Shown here piece after piece: positions 1-8,236 of a stretch of 49,146 nucleotides of DNA (positions within the stretch are counted from its first letter, which is position 1; every line of letters begins with the position of its first letter). This DNA comes from Candidatus Latescibacterota bacterium. Its GTDB lineage: Bacteria; Latescibacterota; UBA2968. The notes under the pieces were generated by a model, which made no database searches, was not told where the DNA came from, and saw nothing but the letters and a program-made list of their open reading frames with translations. The stretch is taken from positions 1 to 49,146 of the forward strand of contig JAJEHL010000018.1 in the NCBI GenBank assembly GCA_022823725.1, given 5' to 3'. The translations under genes and the position numbers were made by a program.

Positions 1-86
1 AACGCGGATGGACTGCGACCAGCGCGTACAAGCTCGACGATCTGACGTTTCAACTCGGCTGGATAAGGTGGACGGGTTGGTGGCAT
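1..86 (-). CDS. IS3-family transposase OrfA, N-terminal part (runs off window)
   Basis: The minus strand starts with ATG at 86-84, preceded by a purine-rich AAGGAGA-type ribosome site at about 93-99. The 28 readable residues begin MPPTRPPYPAELKRQIVELV and continue with a basic, arginine-rich stretch. This is the usual opening of the IS3-family OrfA helix-turn-helix protein, which binds the element's ends. Only the N-terminus is in the window, so intactness cannot be judged. The gene is transcribed away from the ATPase gene at 149. The family call rests on a short stretch and on the element end described separately. Confidence 0.65.
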   Translation of the reverse strand, partial: MPPTRPPYPAELKRQIVELVRAGRSPSA

Positions 87-141
87 AGTGGGTCTCCTTT
101 CTTTCTACTCATAAGGTACCCACCCAAACGGGTCAAGTCCA
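1..141. mobile_element. End of an IS3-family insertion sequence (rest outside window)
   Basis: Between the OrfA start codon and the ATPase reading frame lies a short non-coding end. Read on the minus strand from 141 it begins TGGACTTGACCCGTTTGGGT, with the TG start and C/G-rich body typical of IS3-family terminal repeats. The element would end at or very near base 141. The neighbouring ATPase frame is open from base 89 through this end without a proper start or ribosome site, which suggests the element landed inside that gene's 5' end. The exact boundary and target duplication cannot be seen because the other end is off the window. Confidence 0.55.
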
Positions 142-148
142 ACGAGCC

Positions 149-1906
149 ATGCGCGATAGTGGTTACCGGAACACTGCCTATGCACTGGCCGAGCTTATTG
201 ATAATTCGGTCCAAGCAGGTGCTGAAGAAGTGGAAATTATCTGTATAGAAGAACGCCAAATGATTAATAAACGTGAGCGCAGACGAATTAGTGCTATTGG
301 TGTATTTGATAACGGATCTGGTATGGAACCTGAAGTTTTACAAATTGCTCTGCAATTTGGGAATGGAACTCGTCTCAATGATCGCAGTGGAATCGGACGA
401 TTTGGAATGGGACTACCTAACTCGTCCATATCTCAGTGTCGCAAAGTCGAAGTATGGACTTGGCAAAATGGTCCTGACAATGCCATGTACACCTACCTCG
501 ATGTAGAGGAGATTGAGCATGGTAGCCTTATGGCTGTGCCAGAACCGCAGGTCTCTGCCTTGCCCCCCGAATGGAGAAAACGGTCTAATATCGTAGACAC
601 TACCGGAACATTGGTTCTTTGGAGCAATTTCGACGACTATCGGCTTACCTGGAGGGGTGCCAACGCGACCCTTCGCAACACGGAGGAACTCGTTGGTAGA
701 ATTTATAGAAAGTTCATAGACAACGGTCAGGTGACAATACGTTTACTCGCCTTAGAGAATGAAAACCCAACTTCTGATGGCTATGTGAGGGTCAATGACC
801 CGCTTTATCTTATGAAAGATTCTACTACGCCAGCCCCGTTTGATGAACAGCCGATGTTCCAGAAATGGGGTGAAAAGGACGAAGTATTTCTAATAGAGTA
901 CGGTGATGCAGAGTACGAAGTTAAAGTGCGCGTGAGTTGGGCACGTGAGGAAACGCTTACAGAAGATGGAAGCCCCCGTGGTGCCCTACCCTATGGTAAA
1001 CACGCGGCCAAGAATTTGGGCGTGTCTATCGTACGTGCAGACCGTGAGCTTGACTTAGATAGAGGATGGATCAACAGCTATGATACACGGGAACGTTGGT
1101 GGGGCATGGAAGTAGAATTTCCACCTGCACTGGATGAAATATTTGGAGTCACTAACAATAAGCAGAGCGCGACTATCTTTTCGGAAATGTCTCAATTTGA
1201 CTGGAGGGCCGAAGCGGAACCAGGTGAATCCACTACAGAATTTCGTGATCGTATCCAATCTGAGGGGGACCCTCGTGCTCTCTTACTGCCAATCGTTAAT
1301 CACATCAAGGATCAAATAGCAGCGGTACAAAAGAGAATAGAGGCTCAGGGTAAAGGAAAAAGCTCCCAAAAGGATCGCCATGACAAACCAGGAGCTGAGG
1401 ACCGGGCTACTTCGAAATTCCTTGAGCGGGCCGAACAAGGGCATGAGACGGATTATGATAAGGAGGAATTCAAACAAGAGGATCGAGATCTGTTTGAGGA
1501 AGACCTCAAGACCAATAAGCAATACTCCGACGATGTTGCACAGAATATCGCCAATGTGGTTTTGACGCGCAAACGTAAGGTAGTGTTCCTTACCAAAGCC
1601 ATGGATGGATATGCGTTTTTCAATGTCGAGTATCATCATGGTGGGCTGACAGCCATCGTGTTTAATACGAATCATCCCTGTTATAATGAGCTTATAGAAA
1701 CCCTCCACCCCAATATAGACGATGAGACGGATGCCGAATTGATGGATAGGATAAATCAAGCATCTGATACATTAAATCTGATATTCGCCGCTTGGGCACG
1801 CTATGAGATGGAGGAGGTCTATCAACGCGAGAAACTGTTTGATATGCGGCAAGAGTGGGGAAGAATGGCTCGGTTTATCCTGACCGAGCGGGTAGAGGAG
1901 GAGTAG
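149..1906 (+). CDS. GHKL (MORC/Hsp90-like) ATPase, probably missing its N-terminus
   Basis: The N-terminal half is a GHKL ATP-binding domain. The N-box ELIDN (residues 15-19), the G1 box DNGSGM (54-59) and the glycine-rich lid GIGRFGMGLPNSS (81-93) are all intact. The middle and C-terminal parts are unrecognised; residues about 405-460 are very charged (K/E/D-rich). Prokaryotic MORC-like ATPases of this type occur in restriction-like and other conflict operons. The stop is 2 bases before the ATG of a PLD-fold nuclease, so the two form an operon. The first ATG at 149 has no ribosome site, and the normal family start lies some residues before the 'AMRDSGY' segment. The IS3 end sits directly upstream, so the 5' end appears lost and expression is doubtful. 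Confidence 0.7.
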   Translation: MRDSGYRNTAYALAELIDNSVQAGAEEVEIICIEERQMINKRERRRISAIGVFDNGSGMEPEVLQIALQFGNGTRLNDRSGIGRFGMGLPNSSISQCRKVEVWTWQNGPDNAMYTYLDVEEIEHGSLMAVPEPQVSALPPEWRKRSNIVDTTGTLVLWSNFDDYRLTWRGANATLRNTEELVGRIYRKFIDNGQVTIRLLALENENPTSDGYVRVNDPLYLMKDSTTPAPFDEQPMFQKWGEKDEVFLIEYGDAEYEVKVRVSWAREETLTEDGSPRGALPYGKHAAKNLGVSIVRADRELDLDRGWINSYDTRERWWGMEVEFPPALDEIFGVTNNKQSATIFSEMSQFDWRAEAEPGESTTEFRDRIQSEGDPRALLLPIVNHIKDQIAAVQKRIEAQGKGKSSQKDRHDKPGAEDRATSKFLERAEQGHETDYDKEEFKQEDRDLFEEDLKTNKQYSDDVAQNIANVVLTRKRKVVFLTKAMDGYAFFNVEYHHGGLTAIVFNTNHPCYNELIETLHPNIDDETDAELMDRINQASDTLNLIFAAWARYEMEEVYQREKLFDMRQEWGRMARFILTERVEEE

Positions 1907-1908
1907 GA

Positions 1909-2862
1909 ATGGGGACAATGCTACCTGGTGATGTCCTCTTGGATATCGTTCGCTCCGTCAAGGATAATCTTGTTATTGTTGCTCCGTACATAAAGACCGC
2001 AGCCCTTCAGAAAGTCATTGACGAAGTATCAAATGGCCCTGCTTCTTTGACCTGCATAACACGTTGGCTGCCTGAAGACATAGCAGCAGGGGTGTGCGAC
2101 TTGGAAATTTTGGATGTAATTGAGGGATTTTCAGGCGGAAAACTTTTAGTTCATCCCCATCTTCATGCCAAGTACTATCGCGGCGATGGGCGCTGTCTTA
2201 TAGGCTCAGCGAATCTCACGAGCCGCGGACTTGGATGGACAACACCGGCAAATGTCGAGTTGCTTGTCGAACTACCGGCTGACTTTAACAGCCTCCGTGA
2301 ATGGGAGACAGCACTTCTTGATGCGGCAATTCCGGCTACACAGGAACTAAAAAAAAATATTAAACGCGAGGCAGACCGTCTCATAGCCGACGGTGCATTA
2401 TCTCGACCGCCAGAGGTAGATCAAAATACTGATACGGAAGCTATTACGTCACAATGGGTTCCTCGGTGTCCTACGCCTGAGCGACTGTGGGATGTCTATA
2501 GCGGGCGGGGTTTAGAAATGATAATTTCTACCACCCGAGAGACAGCCCAAGAAGACTTAGCTGCCCTCGCCCCACCAATAGGTCTGACAACAAATTTATT
2601 TAAATCCTTTATCGCCGGTATTTTAAAGCAAATGCCTCTTATAGCAGAGATTGATGGTTTGGCATCGAATGGCCTATCGGACATTGAGGCACAAGCGTTT
2701 TTAGAAGATCGTCTCGGTGATGCCATGCTGTATTCGGCAGATGAGACATGGCGCATTCTCAAGACTTGGCTCATTTACTTTTTTGGACAGACTTACCGCC
2801 TTGAGGTGGAGCAAGAGGTCCTTGTGAAAGGCCAGAACATCTCAGGCTTAAGCGAAAGCTGA
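1909..2862 (+). CDS. Phospholipase-D-fold nuclease-like protein
   Basis: A 317-residue protein. ATG 1909 is chosen because GGAGGAG at about 1896-1902 precedes it and it follows the ATPase stop by 2 bases; an upstream in-frame start at 1855 would overlap the ATPase widely. The N-terminal domain carries one HxK motif (H86, K88) followed by GSANLTSRGLG (99-109), the signature of PLD-family phosphodiesterases, many of which are nucleases acting as dimers with one motif per subunit. The C-terminal half (about 170-317) is not recognised. Coupling to a GHKL ATPase suggests an ATP-gated DNA-processing or defence role; this is inference. A terminator hairpin follows, so the operon seems to end here. 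Confidence 0.7.
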   Translation: MGTMLPGDVLLDIVRSVKDNLVIVAPYIKTAALQKVIDEVSNGPASLTCITRWLPEDIAAGVCDLEILDVIEGFSGGKLLVHPHLHAKYYRGDGRCLIGSANLTSRGLGWTTPANVELLVELPADFNSLREWETALLDAAIPATQELKKNIKREADRLIADGALSRPPEVDQNTDTEAITSQWVPRCPTPERLWDVYSGRGLEMIISTTRETAQEDLAALAPPIGLTTNLFKSFIAGILKQMPLIAEIDGLASNGLSDIEAQAFLEDRLGDAMLYSADETWRILKTWLIYFFGQTYRLEVEQEVLVKGQNISGLSES

Positions 2863-2877
2863 AAAATTAAAGAACAA

Positions 2878-2916
2878 AAAAGCCCGATGGATAAGCATTC
2901 CACTGGGCTTTTGTTT
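2878..2916 (+). terminator. Terminator hairpin after the PLD gene
   Basis: AAAAGCCC (2878-2885) pairs with GGGCTTTT (2905-2912), with an inner TGGA/TCCA helix and a T-rich tail. It lies 15 bases after the PLD stop codon. A clearly related hairpin follows the Rpn gene at 4159. Confidence 0.8.
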
Positions 2917-3234
2917 TAGAGAGCATAAAACAGAATCCGAAAATGAGTAAAAAGGAATTCGCATCAGACCGCTATTTTTTTAATGTAAAAATCTTTCACG
3001 ATACCCATCATTCATGGATCAAAACGTACACTTTTGTATTCCGGTACGTTCCGTTTGTATGTACCTCCAGAGGCGCCCCTTACATTCAAGTTAGAGGCGC
3101 AATACAGCATATTAAAAGCATGATGAGGGTTCTTGAGCTTCTGTCCATACAATTTATCGCGCCATTCTGTGATGTTGGCGCGATATTTGCTTTGTGTCTG
3201 ATAAAATTCACCCATCAGACTCAGGGCATCTCAC
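2917..3234. other. Intergenic region before the Rpn gene
   Basis: About 320 bases without a convincing gene. The first part resembles the sequence after the terminator at 4159-4190 (GAGA.CATAA and GAGTAAAA blocks). A GAGGCGC word occurs twice (about 3070 and 3094). No strong promoter was recognised. Confidence 0.4.
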
Positions 3235-4116
3235 ATGGCCGAATATGACACCATCTCCAAACATCTCATCCAGACCTATCCCAAAGACTTCATCCGACTC
3301 ACACTTGAACAGGACGATGTAGAGGTCCTGGACATACTCGACACAGAGCAACACACGGTTGATACACGACATACCGATAGCCTCATCCGCGTCCATATCG
3401 CGGGCAAGGAGGCATTGATACATCACGAGTTTCAAACCACTGACGATCCATCTATGCCGATCCGCATGGCGGGCTATATTATACGTGCGATAGAGCGTCA
3501 CAACTTGCCGATTCATTCCAGCGTGATCTACTTGCGGCGCAATGCAGGTCGGCGCGATCCGGGGTACTTTGTTCATGAAATATCCGGCCGTCCCGTTGTG
3601 ATGGAATACACAGTGATTCGGCTGAGTGAGATCGAAGGACAGGACATTATTGATGGCGGACCTTCGGGCTTGTTTCCATTTGCATCGTTGATGAAACGTC
3701 CTGTTGGGATAGACTCGGAGACGTGGTTGCGTCACTGTGTTGACGCGACGAATGCTCTGGTGGTGGATGAATCAATAAAGGTTGACATTTTGGACAGGTT
3801 GATGATATTGAGTGGGTTAGAGTATGATCAGAGACTGATTAATCGTATTCTATTACAGGAGGGTCTTATGGATGCCATTATGCGCGAATCATCATTTGCA
3901 CAATACATCAAGCAACAAGGTATTGAGCAAGGTGAAAGAAAAAGTACGCTCGAAGATATCCTCGAAGTGTTGGAGATTCGATTTGACCTGAGCGAAGCGC
4001 ATCCCCTGTCTGCCCGCATTGCCGCGATTGACGATTTGCACCGCCTGAAGCAGTTGCACCGTGCTGCGATCCAGGTGTCCAGCCTTGAGGCATTTGAGCA
4101 AACGTTGGATGCGTGA
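3235..4116 (+). CDS. Rpn/YhgA-family PD-(D/E)XK nuclease
   Basis: A 293-residue protein matching the Rpn (recombination-promoting nuclease, formerly 'putative transposase YhgA') group. The N-terminal nuclease core shows an acidic residue after a beta strand (TDSLIRV, D48) and the EFQ motif (65-67, in LIHHEFQTTDD), the ExQ form of the PD-(D/E)XK site. The following segment, with IRMAGYIIRAIERH, is also typical. The C-terminus (about 225-293) is helical and charged, as in many family members that end in a small oligomerisation region. Rpn proteins cut DNA and can raise RecA-independent recombination. The start has only a weak ribosome site. It stands alone, bracketed by related terminator-like repeats. 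Confidence 0.85.
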   Translation: MAEYDTISKHLIQTYPKDFIRLTLEQDDVEVLDILDTEQHTVDTRHTDSLIRVHIAGKEALIHHEFQTTDDPSMPIRMAGYIIRAIERHNLPIHSSVIYLRRNAGRRDPGYFVHEISGRPVVMEYTVIRLSEIEGQDIIDGGPSGLFPFASLMKRPVGIDSETWLRHCVDATNALVVDESIKVDILDRLMILSGLEYDQRLINRILLQEGLMDAIMRESSFAQYIKQQGIEQGERKSTLEDILEVLEIRFDLSEAHPLSARIAAIDDLHRLKQLHRAAIQVSSLEAFEQTLDA

Positions 4117-4158
4117 CGCGATTATATATGGAATTTTGGAATTTTGAACTATATGAAT

Positions 4159-4190
4159 AAGCCCAGTGGGATGTATCCAGTGGGCTTTTA
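4159..4190 (+). terminator. Terminator hairpin after the Rpn gene
   Basis: AAGCCCA (4159-4165) pairs with TGGGCTT (4181-4187), continued by an inner TGG/CCA helix and followed by a T-rich run. Architecture and flanking bases resemble the hairpin at 2878. Confidence 0.8.
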
Positions 4191-4264
4191 TTTTCGAGAA
4201 CATAATTCAGCTGAGTAAAAGAGTGCGCACAGCACAACGTTAGTATAGCCTGGATAAGGACCTT

Positions 4265-6466
4265 ATGATAGAAAAACACGACATGGCAGAAGAACAAATT
4301 CGCAGCTATTACGGCTGGGCAGAAATTGATCCAGACCGGGCAGTTATAGCCGGAGAAACGGGCACATGGCGCATTGTATATCACGTGGGCAAATACGGAA
4401 TAGACGATGGCGGCGTAATCAAAATCGCCTGGCGCGACGTAAGCGACTGGCAGCGACCACAATTTGACGACCCCTCTGCGCCCGCTTATGCATCGGTCTC
4501 GACCACAGGACCGGCGACCTTAAAAGCCGTATTTGACAGACAGCGATATATTCGACCATGGCGATATTGCGTGACCATTGATGTATTTGACGACTCATTG
4601 TCGGAAGGCGACACCGTCACGCTGATATTGGGTGACACATCCGGCGGAAGTGCGGGCAGCCGCGCCCAAACCTTTTGCAAAGATGCGTTTGAATTTCGCG
4701 TATCGGTTGACTGGTGCGGCACATGGGTATATACAGAAGTACCATCCCCCAAAGTACCAATCGTAAGCGGTGCGCCCAATAAACTCGTCGCACTGGGACC
4801 CTCAGAAACAACGCCTGGAGAAACCACCTGGATCGGAGTAAAAGCCGAAGATGTGTGGGGCAATCCGTGTGCGGGATACAGGGGCAAAATAAAAATCAAC
4901 GCCGATGGCCTACACGGATTACCCGAAACATTTGTATTCGAGCCAGAGCATCGCGGCGTCATGCGATTTGAAAACGCCACAGCCCCCACAACGGGCACTT
5001 ATCGCGTAAGGGTCAGAGATGAAAACAGCGGCATTGAAGCAGAGAGCAACCCGCTCGTATGCATTGAAACCCGCAAAAACGCGCAGCCCTTTTGGGGAGA
5101 TCTGCACGGACAAAGCGAAGAAACCGTGGGAACCAATCCGGTCTCGTCCTACTTTCGTTTTGCGCGAGAAAAGGCGTGGATGGATTTTGCGGGACATCAG
5201 GGAAATGACTTTCAGATCACAGAAGCAATCTGGAATGAAATCAAACACCAGGCAAATACCCAAAATATCGCAGGCAAATTCGTCGCCTTTGTCGGTTGGG
5301 AATGGTCGGGCAACACGCCTTTGGGCGGCGATCACAACGTCTATTATCCCGGTGACGATGGACCATTGCACCGCTCCAGCCATGTCCTCATCGAAGACAA
5401 ATCAGATATAGATACAGATTGCCAGCACATAACCGACCTCTACCGCGCACTCAGCGGAAAAGACGCACTTCTGATACCCCATGTGGGCGGTCGCTATGCC
5501 AACCTGACCTATCACGACCCAGATTTGGAAACTGTGGTTGAAGTACTATCCGAATGGGGCGAATTTGAATGGTTCTTAAAAGAAGCCCTTGAAAAAGGCT
5601 ACCGCATCGGATTCACCTGCGGTAGTGACGACCACAAAGGCCGTCCGGGCGCCGCGCATCCGGGCAGTGGCGCATTCGGCATTTACGGCGGAATCACATG
5701 CGTATATGCAAAAGAACTGACGCGAGAAAGCATCTGGGAAGCAATAAAAACAAGGCGGTGTTACGGCACCAGTGGACAGCGCATCCTCATAGACGTCACC
5801 GTAGGTGGACAGCCCATGGGATCGGACCTCGCAACGAATACACCACCTGAAATCGCCGTCAAAGTCTGGGGCACTGCGCCAATAGAAAAAGTAGATATCT
5901 TCAGAGGCACAGAAATCATTTACACACATCCCCAAACCATCCCCCGACATCAAACAGACATACGTATCGCGTGGTCGGGACAACGCATCCGGGCGCGCAA
6001 CCGACTCGTGCGCTGGGACGGCGAGGTGACAATAAACAAAGGGCGAATCGCAGACGCCAGAGGCTTTGCATTTGACTCGGCATCCGAAGGCATTCAATCT
6101 GCCGACGACCAATCGGTCTCGTGGACATCGGTGACAACCGGCGATGCAGACGGCGTAATATTAACCGTGGACGCCCCGCCCGATGCAACACTCAATTTTG
6201 AAACGCCCATCTTGTCACAATCACCGAGCCTTGCAGAAATCGCAAAAGGACCAGTTGTAATCGATGCTGGTGGAATTGATATGCAGGTCGTATTTGAACA
6301 AATGCCCACAGGCATTGGACGCGACATCGCATTTACTCATACTGAGAACCAGTTGCATCCCGGCTGTCACCCCTATTGGGTGCGCGTGACGCAAATTGAT
6401 GGCGGGAAGGCGTGGGTCAGTCCGGTGTATGTGAAGTGTGAAGTTGAAAGTTGGAAAGAGAAATAG
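4265..6466 (+). CDS. DUF3604 protein (PHP-like metal-dependent hydrolase fold)
   Basis: A 733-residue protein. Residues about 1-275 look like beta-rich Ig-like modules. A DUF3604 domain follows, recognised by PFWGDLHGQ (about 276), GHQGND (about 310), GWEWSG, PHVGG and GSDDHKG (about 453). The spaced His/Asp residues resemble the metal site of PHP phosphoesterases, so a metal-dependent hydrolase role is likely but the substrate is unknown. The C-terminal quarter is again beta-rich. No signal peptide is visible. ATG 4265 has AAGGA five bases upstream; ATG 4289 is an alternative that gives a more usual start. Genes of this family are common beside sulfatases in environmental bacteria. Confidence 0.8.
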   Translation: MIEKHDMAEEQIRSYYGWAEIDPDRAVIAGETGTWRIVYHVGKYGIDDGGVIKIAWRDVSDWQRPQFDDPSAPAYASVSTTGPATLKAVFDRQRYIRPWRYCVTIDVFDDSLSEGDTVTLILGDTSGGSAGSRAQTFCKDAFEFRVSVDWCGTWVYTEVPSPKVPIVSGAPNKLVALGPSETTPGETTWIGVKAEDVWGNPCAGYRGKIKINADGLHGLPETFVFEPEHRGVMRFENATAPTTGTYRVRVRDENSGIEAESNPLVCIETRKNAQPFWGDLHGQSEETVGTNPVSSYFRFAREKAWMDFAGHQGNDFQITEAIWNEIKHQANTQNIAGKFVAFVGWEWSGNTPLGGDHNVYYPGDDGPLHRSSHVLIEDKSDIDTDCQHITDLYRALSGKDALLIPHVGGRYANLTYHDPDLETVVEVLSEWGEFEWFLKEALEKGYRIGFTCGSDDHKGRPGAAHPGSGAFGIYGGITCVYAKELTRESIWEAIKTRRCYGTSGQRILIDVTVGGQPMGSDLATNTPPEIAVKVWGTAPIEKVDIFRGTEIIYTHPQTIPRHQTDIRIAWSGQRIRARNRLVRWDGEVTINKGRIADARGFAFDSASEGIQSADDQSVSWTSVTTGDADGVILTVDAPPDATLNFETPILSQSPSLAEIAKGPVVIDAGGIDMQVVFEQMPTGIGRDIAFTHTENQLHPGCHPYWVRVTQIDGGKAWVSPVYVKCEVESWKEK

Positions 6467-6468
6467 CT

Positions 6469-6699
6469 TTACAGGCTATGCCATTCTTCAGCGGAAATGC
6501 TACGTCCGAGTTTGTCTTCGACTTGGACGAGCAATTTTCTCAGTTGCGGAACGGAATACTCATTGTTGCGGGGAATAATCTGTTTGTGGGAACCAAGACG
6601 CATCACAAAATGGCGCGCACCCGGTTCAGGGGGATTAAAACCGAGTGCTTGAAGTTTGCGGATAAACGCTCGACGTTTACACGGCAACCATCTATTCAT
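6469..6699 (-). CDS. hicA: HicA-family toxin (mRNA interferase)
   Basis: A 76-residue protein with the compact HicA double-stranded-RNA-binding-like fold: a helix-rich start (RRAFIRKLQALGF), then GARHFVMRL with the His at the usual catalytic position, then a basic strand and a C-terminal helix (SVPQLRKLLVQVE). HicA toxins cleave mRNA when not held by HicB. ATG 6699 is chosen because it overlaps the hicB stop by 8 bases (ATGAATAG), giving translational coupling. The same frame stays open a further 30 bases upstream through an A10 run, which matters for possible slippage. The gene ends 3 bases from the convergent DUF3604 gene. Confidence 0.85.
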   Translation of the reverse strand: MNRWLPCKRRAFIRKLQALGFNPPEPGARHFVMRLGSHKQIIPRNNEYSVPQLRKLLVQVEDKLGRSISAEEWHSL

Positions 6700-6985
6700 G
6701 GCATTTTTTTTTTGGCCCATTAAGGTCAAGGCCGTTGATCACAGGCAGGTCATCCCCGTGACGCAACGCGGAGAGCAACCAGTCTTGAAGTGCCCCTTTG
6801 AGTTCCTGACGGCACACTTCAAGTGTCTGTCCAAAAGCAATCGTGCCCGGGCATTTGGGGATTTCACCAGAAAATGAATTATCAGCCAATTTGTCATAGA
6901 CAGCGTATTTTAATGCTGAGTCCATGTAGTCTCGAATCATTTCGTCTCTCGTGGAGGTCGTGATTGGATGGTCAAGACGTGACAT
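6692..6985 (-). CDS. hicB: HicB-family antitoxin
   Basis: A 97-residue protein with the HicB partial RNase-H-like fold: KYAVYDKLADNSFSGEIPKCPGTIAFGQTLEVCRQELKGALQDWLLSAL, matching the usual 'F-A-E-I-P-x-x-P-G' plus helix pattern. It neutralises HicA and normally represses the operon. The antitoxin-first order differs from the classic hicA-hicB order but is common. There is no obvious C-terminal HTH or ribbon-helix-helix domain, so DNA binding may come from the divergent N-terminal 30 residues or be absent. The last residues (GPKKKCHE) are encoded by a run of ten A's. Confidence 0.85.
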   Translation of the reverse strand: MSRLDHPITTSTRDEMIRDYMDSALKYAVYDKLADNSFSGEIPKCPGTIAFGQTLEVCRQELKGALQDWLLSALRHGDDLPVINGLDLNGPKKKCHE

Positions 6986-7146
6986 ATCGAATTAGTCCTT
7001 GATTAAAACTGAGGCAATCCATCATCTTTACGATGCAAGTCTATAAGAATTTAATCTGTACCATATTGCCTGTCAAGAGAGTATAAAGCCTTTCCATATC
7101 TATTGAATCAATTCTCAGATACGTAATCCCTCAAAGGAGATATAAC

Positions 7147-8118
7147 ATGAACGAATATGCAGTCACATTTACCGAATCCGAAACCGCAAAATTACTACCC
7201 GTTGAAATCGATACAGACGCGATCGGTGCAGACGAAGTCGCAGGTCACACCCTTGCAACCCTCATCAGCGCGGGCACGGAATTAAACAGCGGGTATCTCG
7301 GCAACAATTTTCCCAGACAATCGGGATACGCAGCGGCATTCAAAGTTGAAAAAGTGGGAAAAAATGTCTCGGGCATTTCCCCGGGCGACCTCGCCTTCTG
7401 CCCGGGCAACCACGCCTCCTATCAGCGAAAACCCGCCTCACAGGTGATTCGCCTGCCCGATGGCCTCGCGCCAGAAATATCTACATTTGCCCGCATGATG
7501 GGTGTCTCAATGACCACCCTCACAACCACCTCGGCGCGACCACCCGCCAAAATACTCATCACGGGACTCGGCCTCGTCGGTCATCTCGCAGCCAAAAACT
7601 TTCAAGCCTGCGGCTACGAAGTCTATGCCTGTGACCCGGTTGAATCGCGGCGGCAAATTGCCTCGGAGACGGGAATTCACAATGTACTGGATGCCGTGCC
7701 ATCGGAAAATTCCGACCTATCGGGCCAATTCCACCTCGCCATTGAATGCTCGGGACACGAACAAGCCCTGCTCGATGCGGCAGGCGCCGTGAGAAAACGC
7801 GCCGAAGTCGTTTGCATTGCCTCCCCCTGGCGTCGATATACGGACCTGCTCATACACGACTTGCACCGCCTCATCTTCTTTAACTACGTCACCATTCGCA
7901 GCGGCTGGGAATGGGAACTCCCGCGCCAGCCAGAAGACTTTCGCACCAACAGCGTTTTTGAAAACTTCGCCGGTGCCCTCAAATGGTTGGCCGAGGACCG
8001 CGTCAATGTCGATGGCATCTACACAACATACGATCCCGAAAGGTGCCAGCAAGCATACCAGGACCTTTTGCACAAAAAAACCGAACGCCTCGCAGTCGTC
8101 TTTGACTGGACGACTTGA
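7147..8118 (+). CDS. MDR-family (zinc-type alcohol dehydrogenase-like) oxidoreductase
   Basis: A 323-residue medium-chain dehydrogenase/reductase. The N-terminal GroES-like half holds TLISAGTELNSGYLG and GDLAFCPGNHASY. The Rossmann half has the nucleotide-binding GLGLVG (about 139-144), then an acidic residue (CDP, about 160) suggesting NAD(H) preference. The cysteine-rich structural zinc lobe is missing and the catalytic zinc ligands are not obvious, so it may be a zinc-independent member acting on a sugar or polyol. AAAGGAGAT precedes ATG 7147. It is monocistronic, with a promoter for the next gene just downstream. Confidence 0.8.
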   Translation: MNEYAVTFTESETAKLLPVEIDTDAIGADEVAGHTLATLISAGTELNSGYLGNNFPRQSGYAAAFKVEKVGKNVSGISPGDLAFCPGNHASYQRKPASQVIRLPDGLAPEISTFARMMGVSMTTLTTTSARPPAKILITGLGLVGHLAAKNFQACGYEVYACDPVESRRQIASETGIHNVLDAVPSENSDLSGQFHLAIECSGHEQALLDAAGAVRKRAEVVCIASPWRRYTDLLIHDLHRLIFFNYVTIRSGWEWELPRQPEDFRTNSVFENFAGALKWLAEDRVNVDGIYTTYDPERCQQAYQDLLHKKTERLAVVFDWTT

Positions 8119-8155
8119 GATCAGCGGTTAGTAATAACCTTTAAAAGATAAATGC

Positions 8156-8184
8156 TTGACAGAAAAAATTTCTTTGGGTTTATT
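8156..8184 (+). promoter_or_regulatory. Predicted sigma70-like promoter for the Spondin_N lipoprotein
   Basis: A perfect -35 box TTGACA (8156-8161) is followed after 17 bases by a weak -10 candidate TTTATT (8179-8184). The leader would be about 45 bases, ending in AAGGAGAG before ATG 8237. Confidence 0.45.
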
Positions 8185-8236
8185 TTCGAGCAATTCAAAG
8201 TTAGAGCCGGGGAAACCGTAGTATAAGGAGAGTTTT

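Noticed and set aside
3012-3215. A 67-residue minus-strand frame starting MGEFYQTQSKYRANITEW
   Set aside because: It has no ribosome site I can support and no recognised family, and it lies in a low-information intergenic region.
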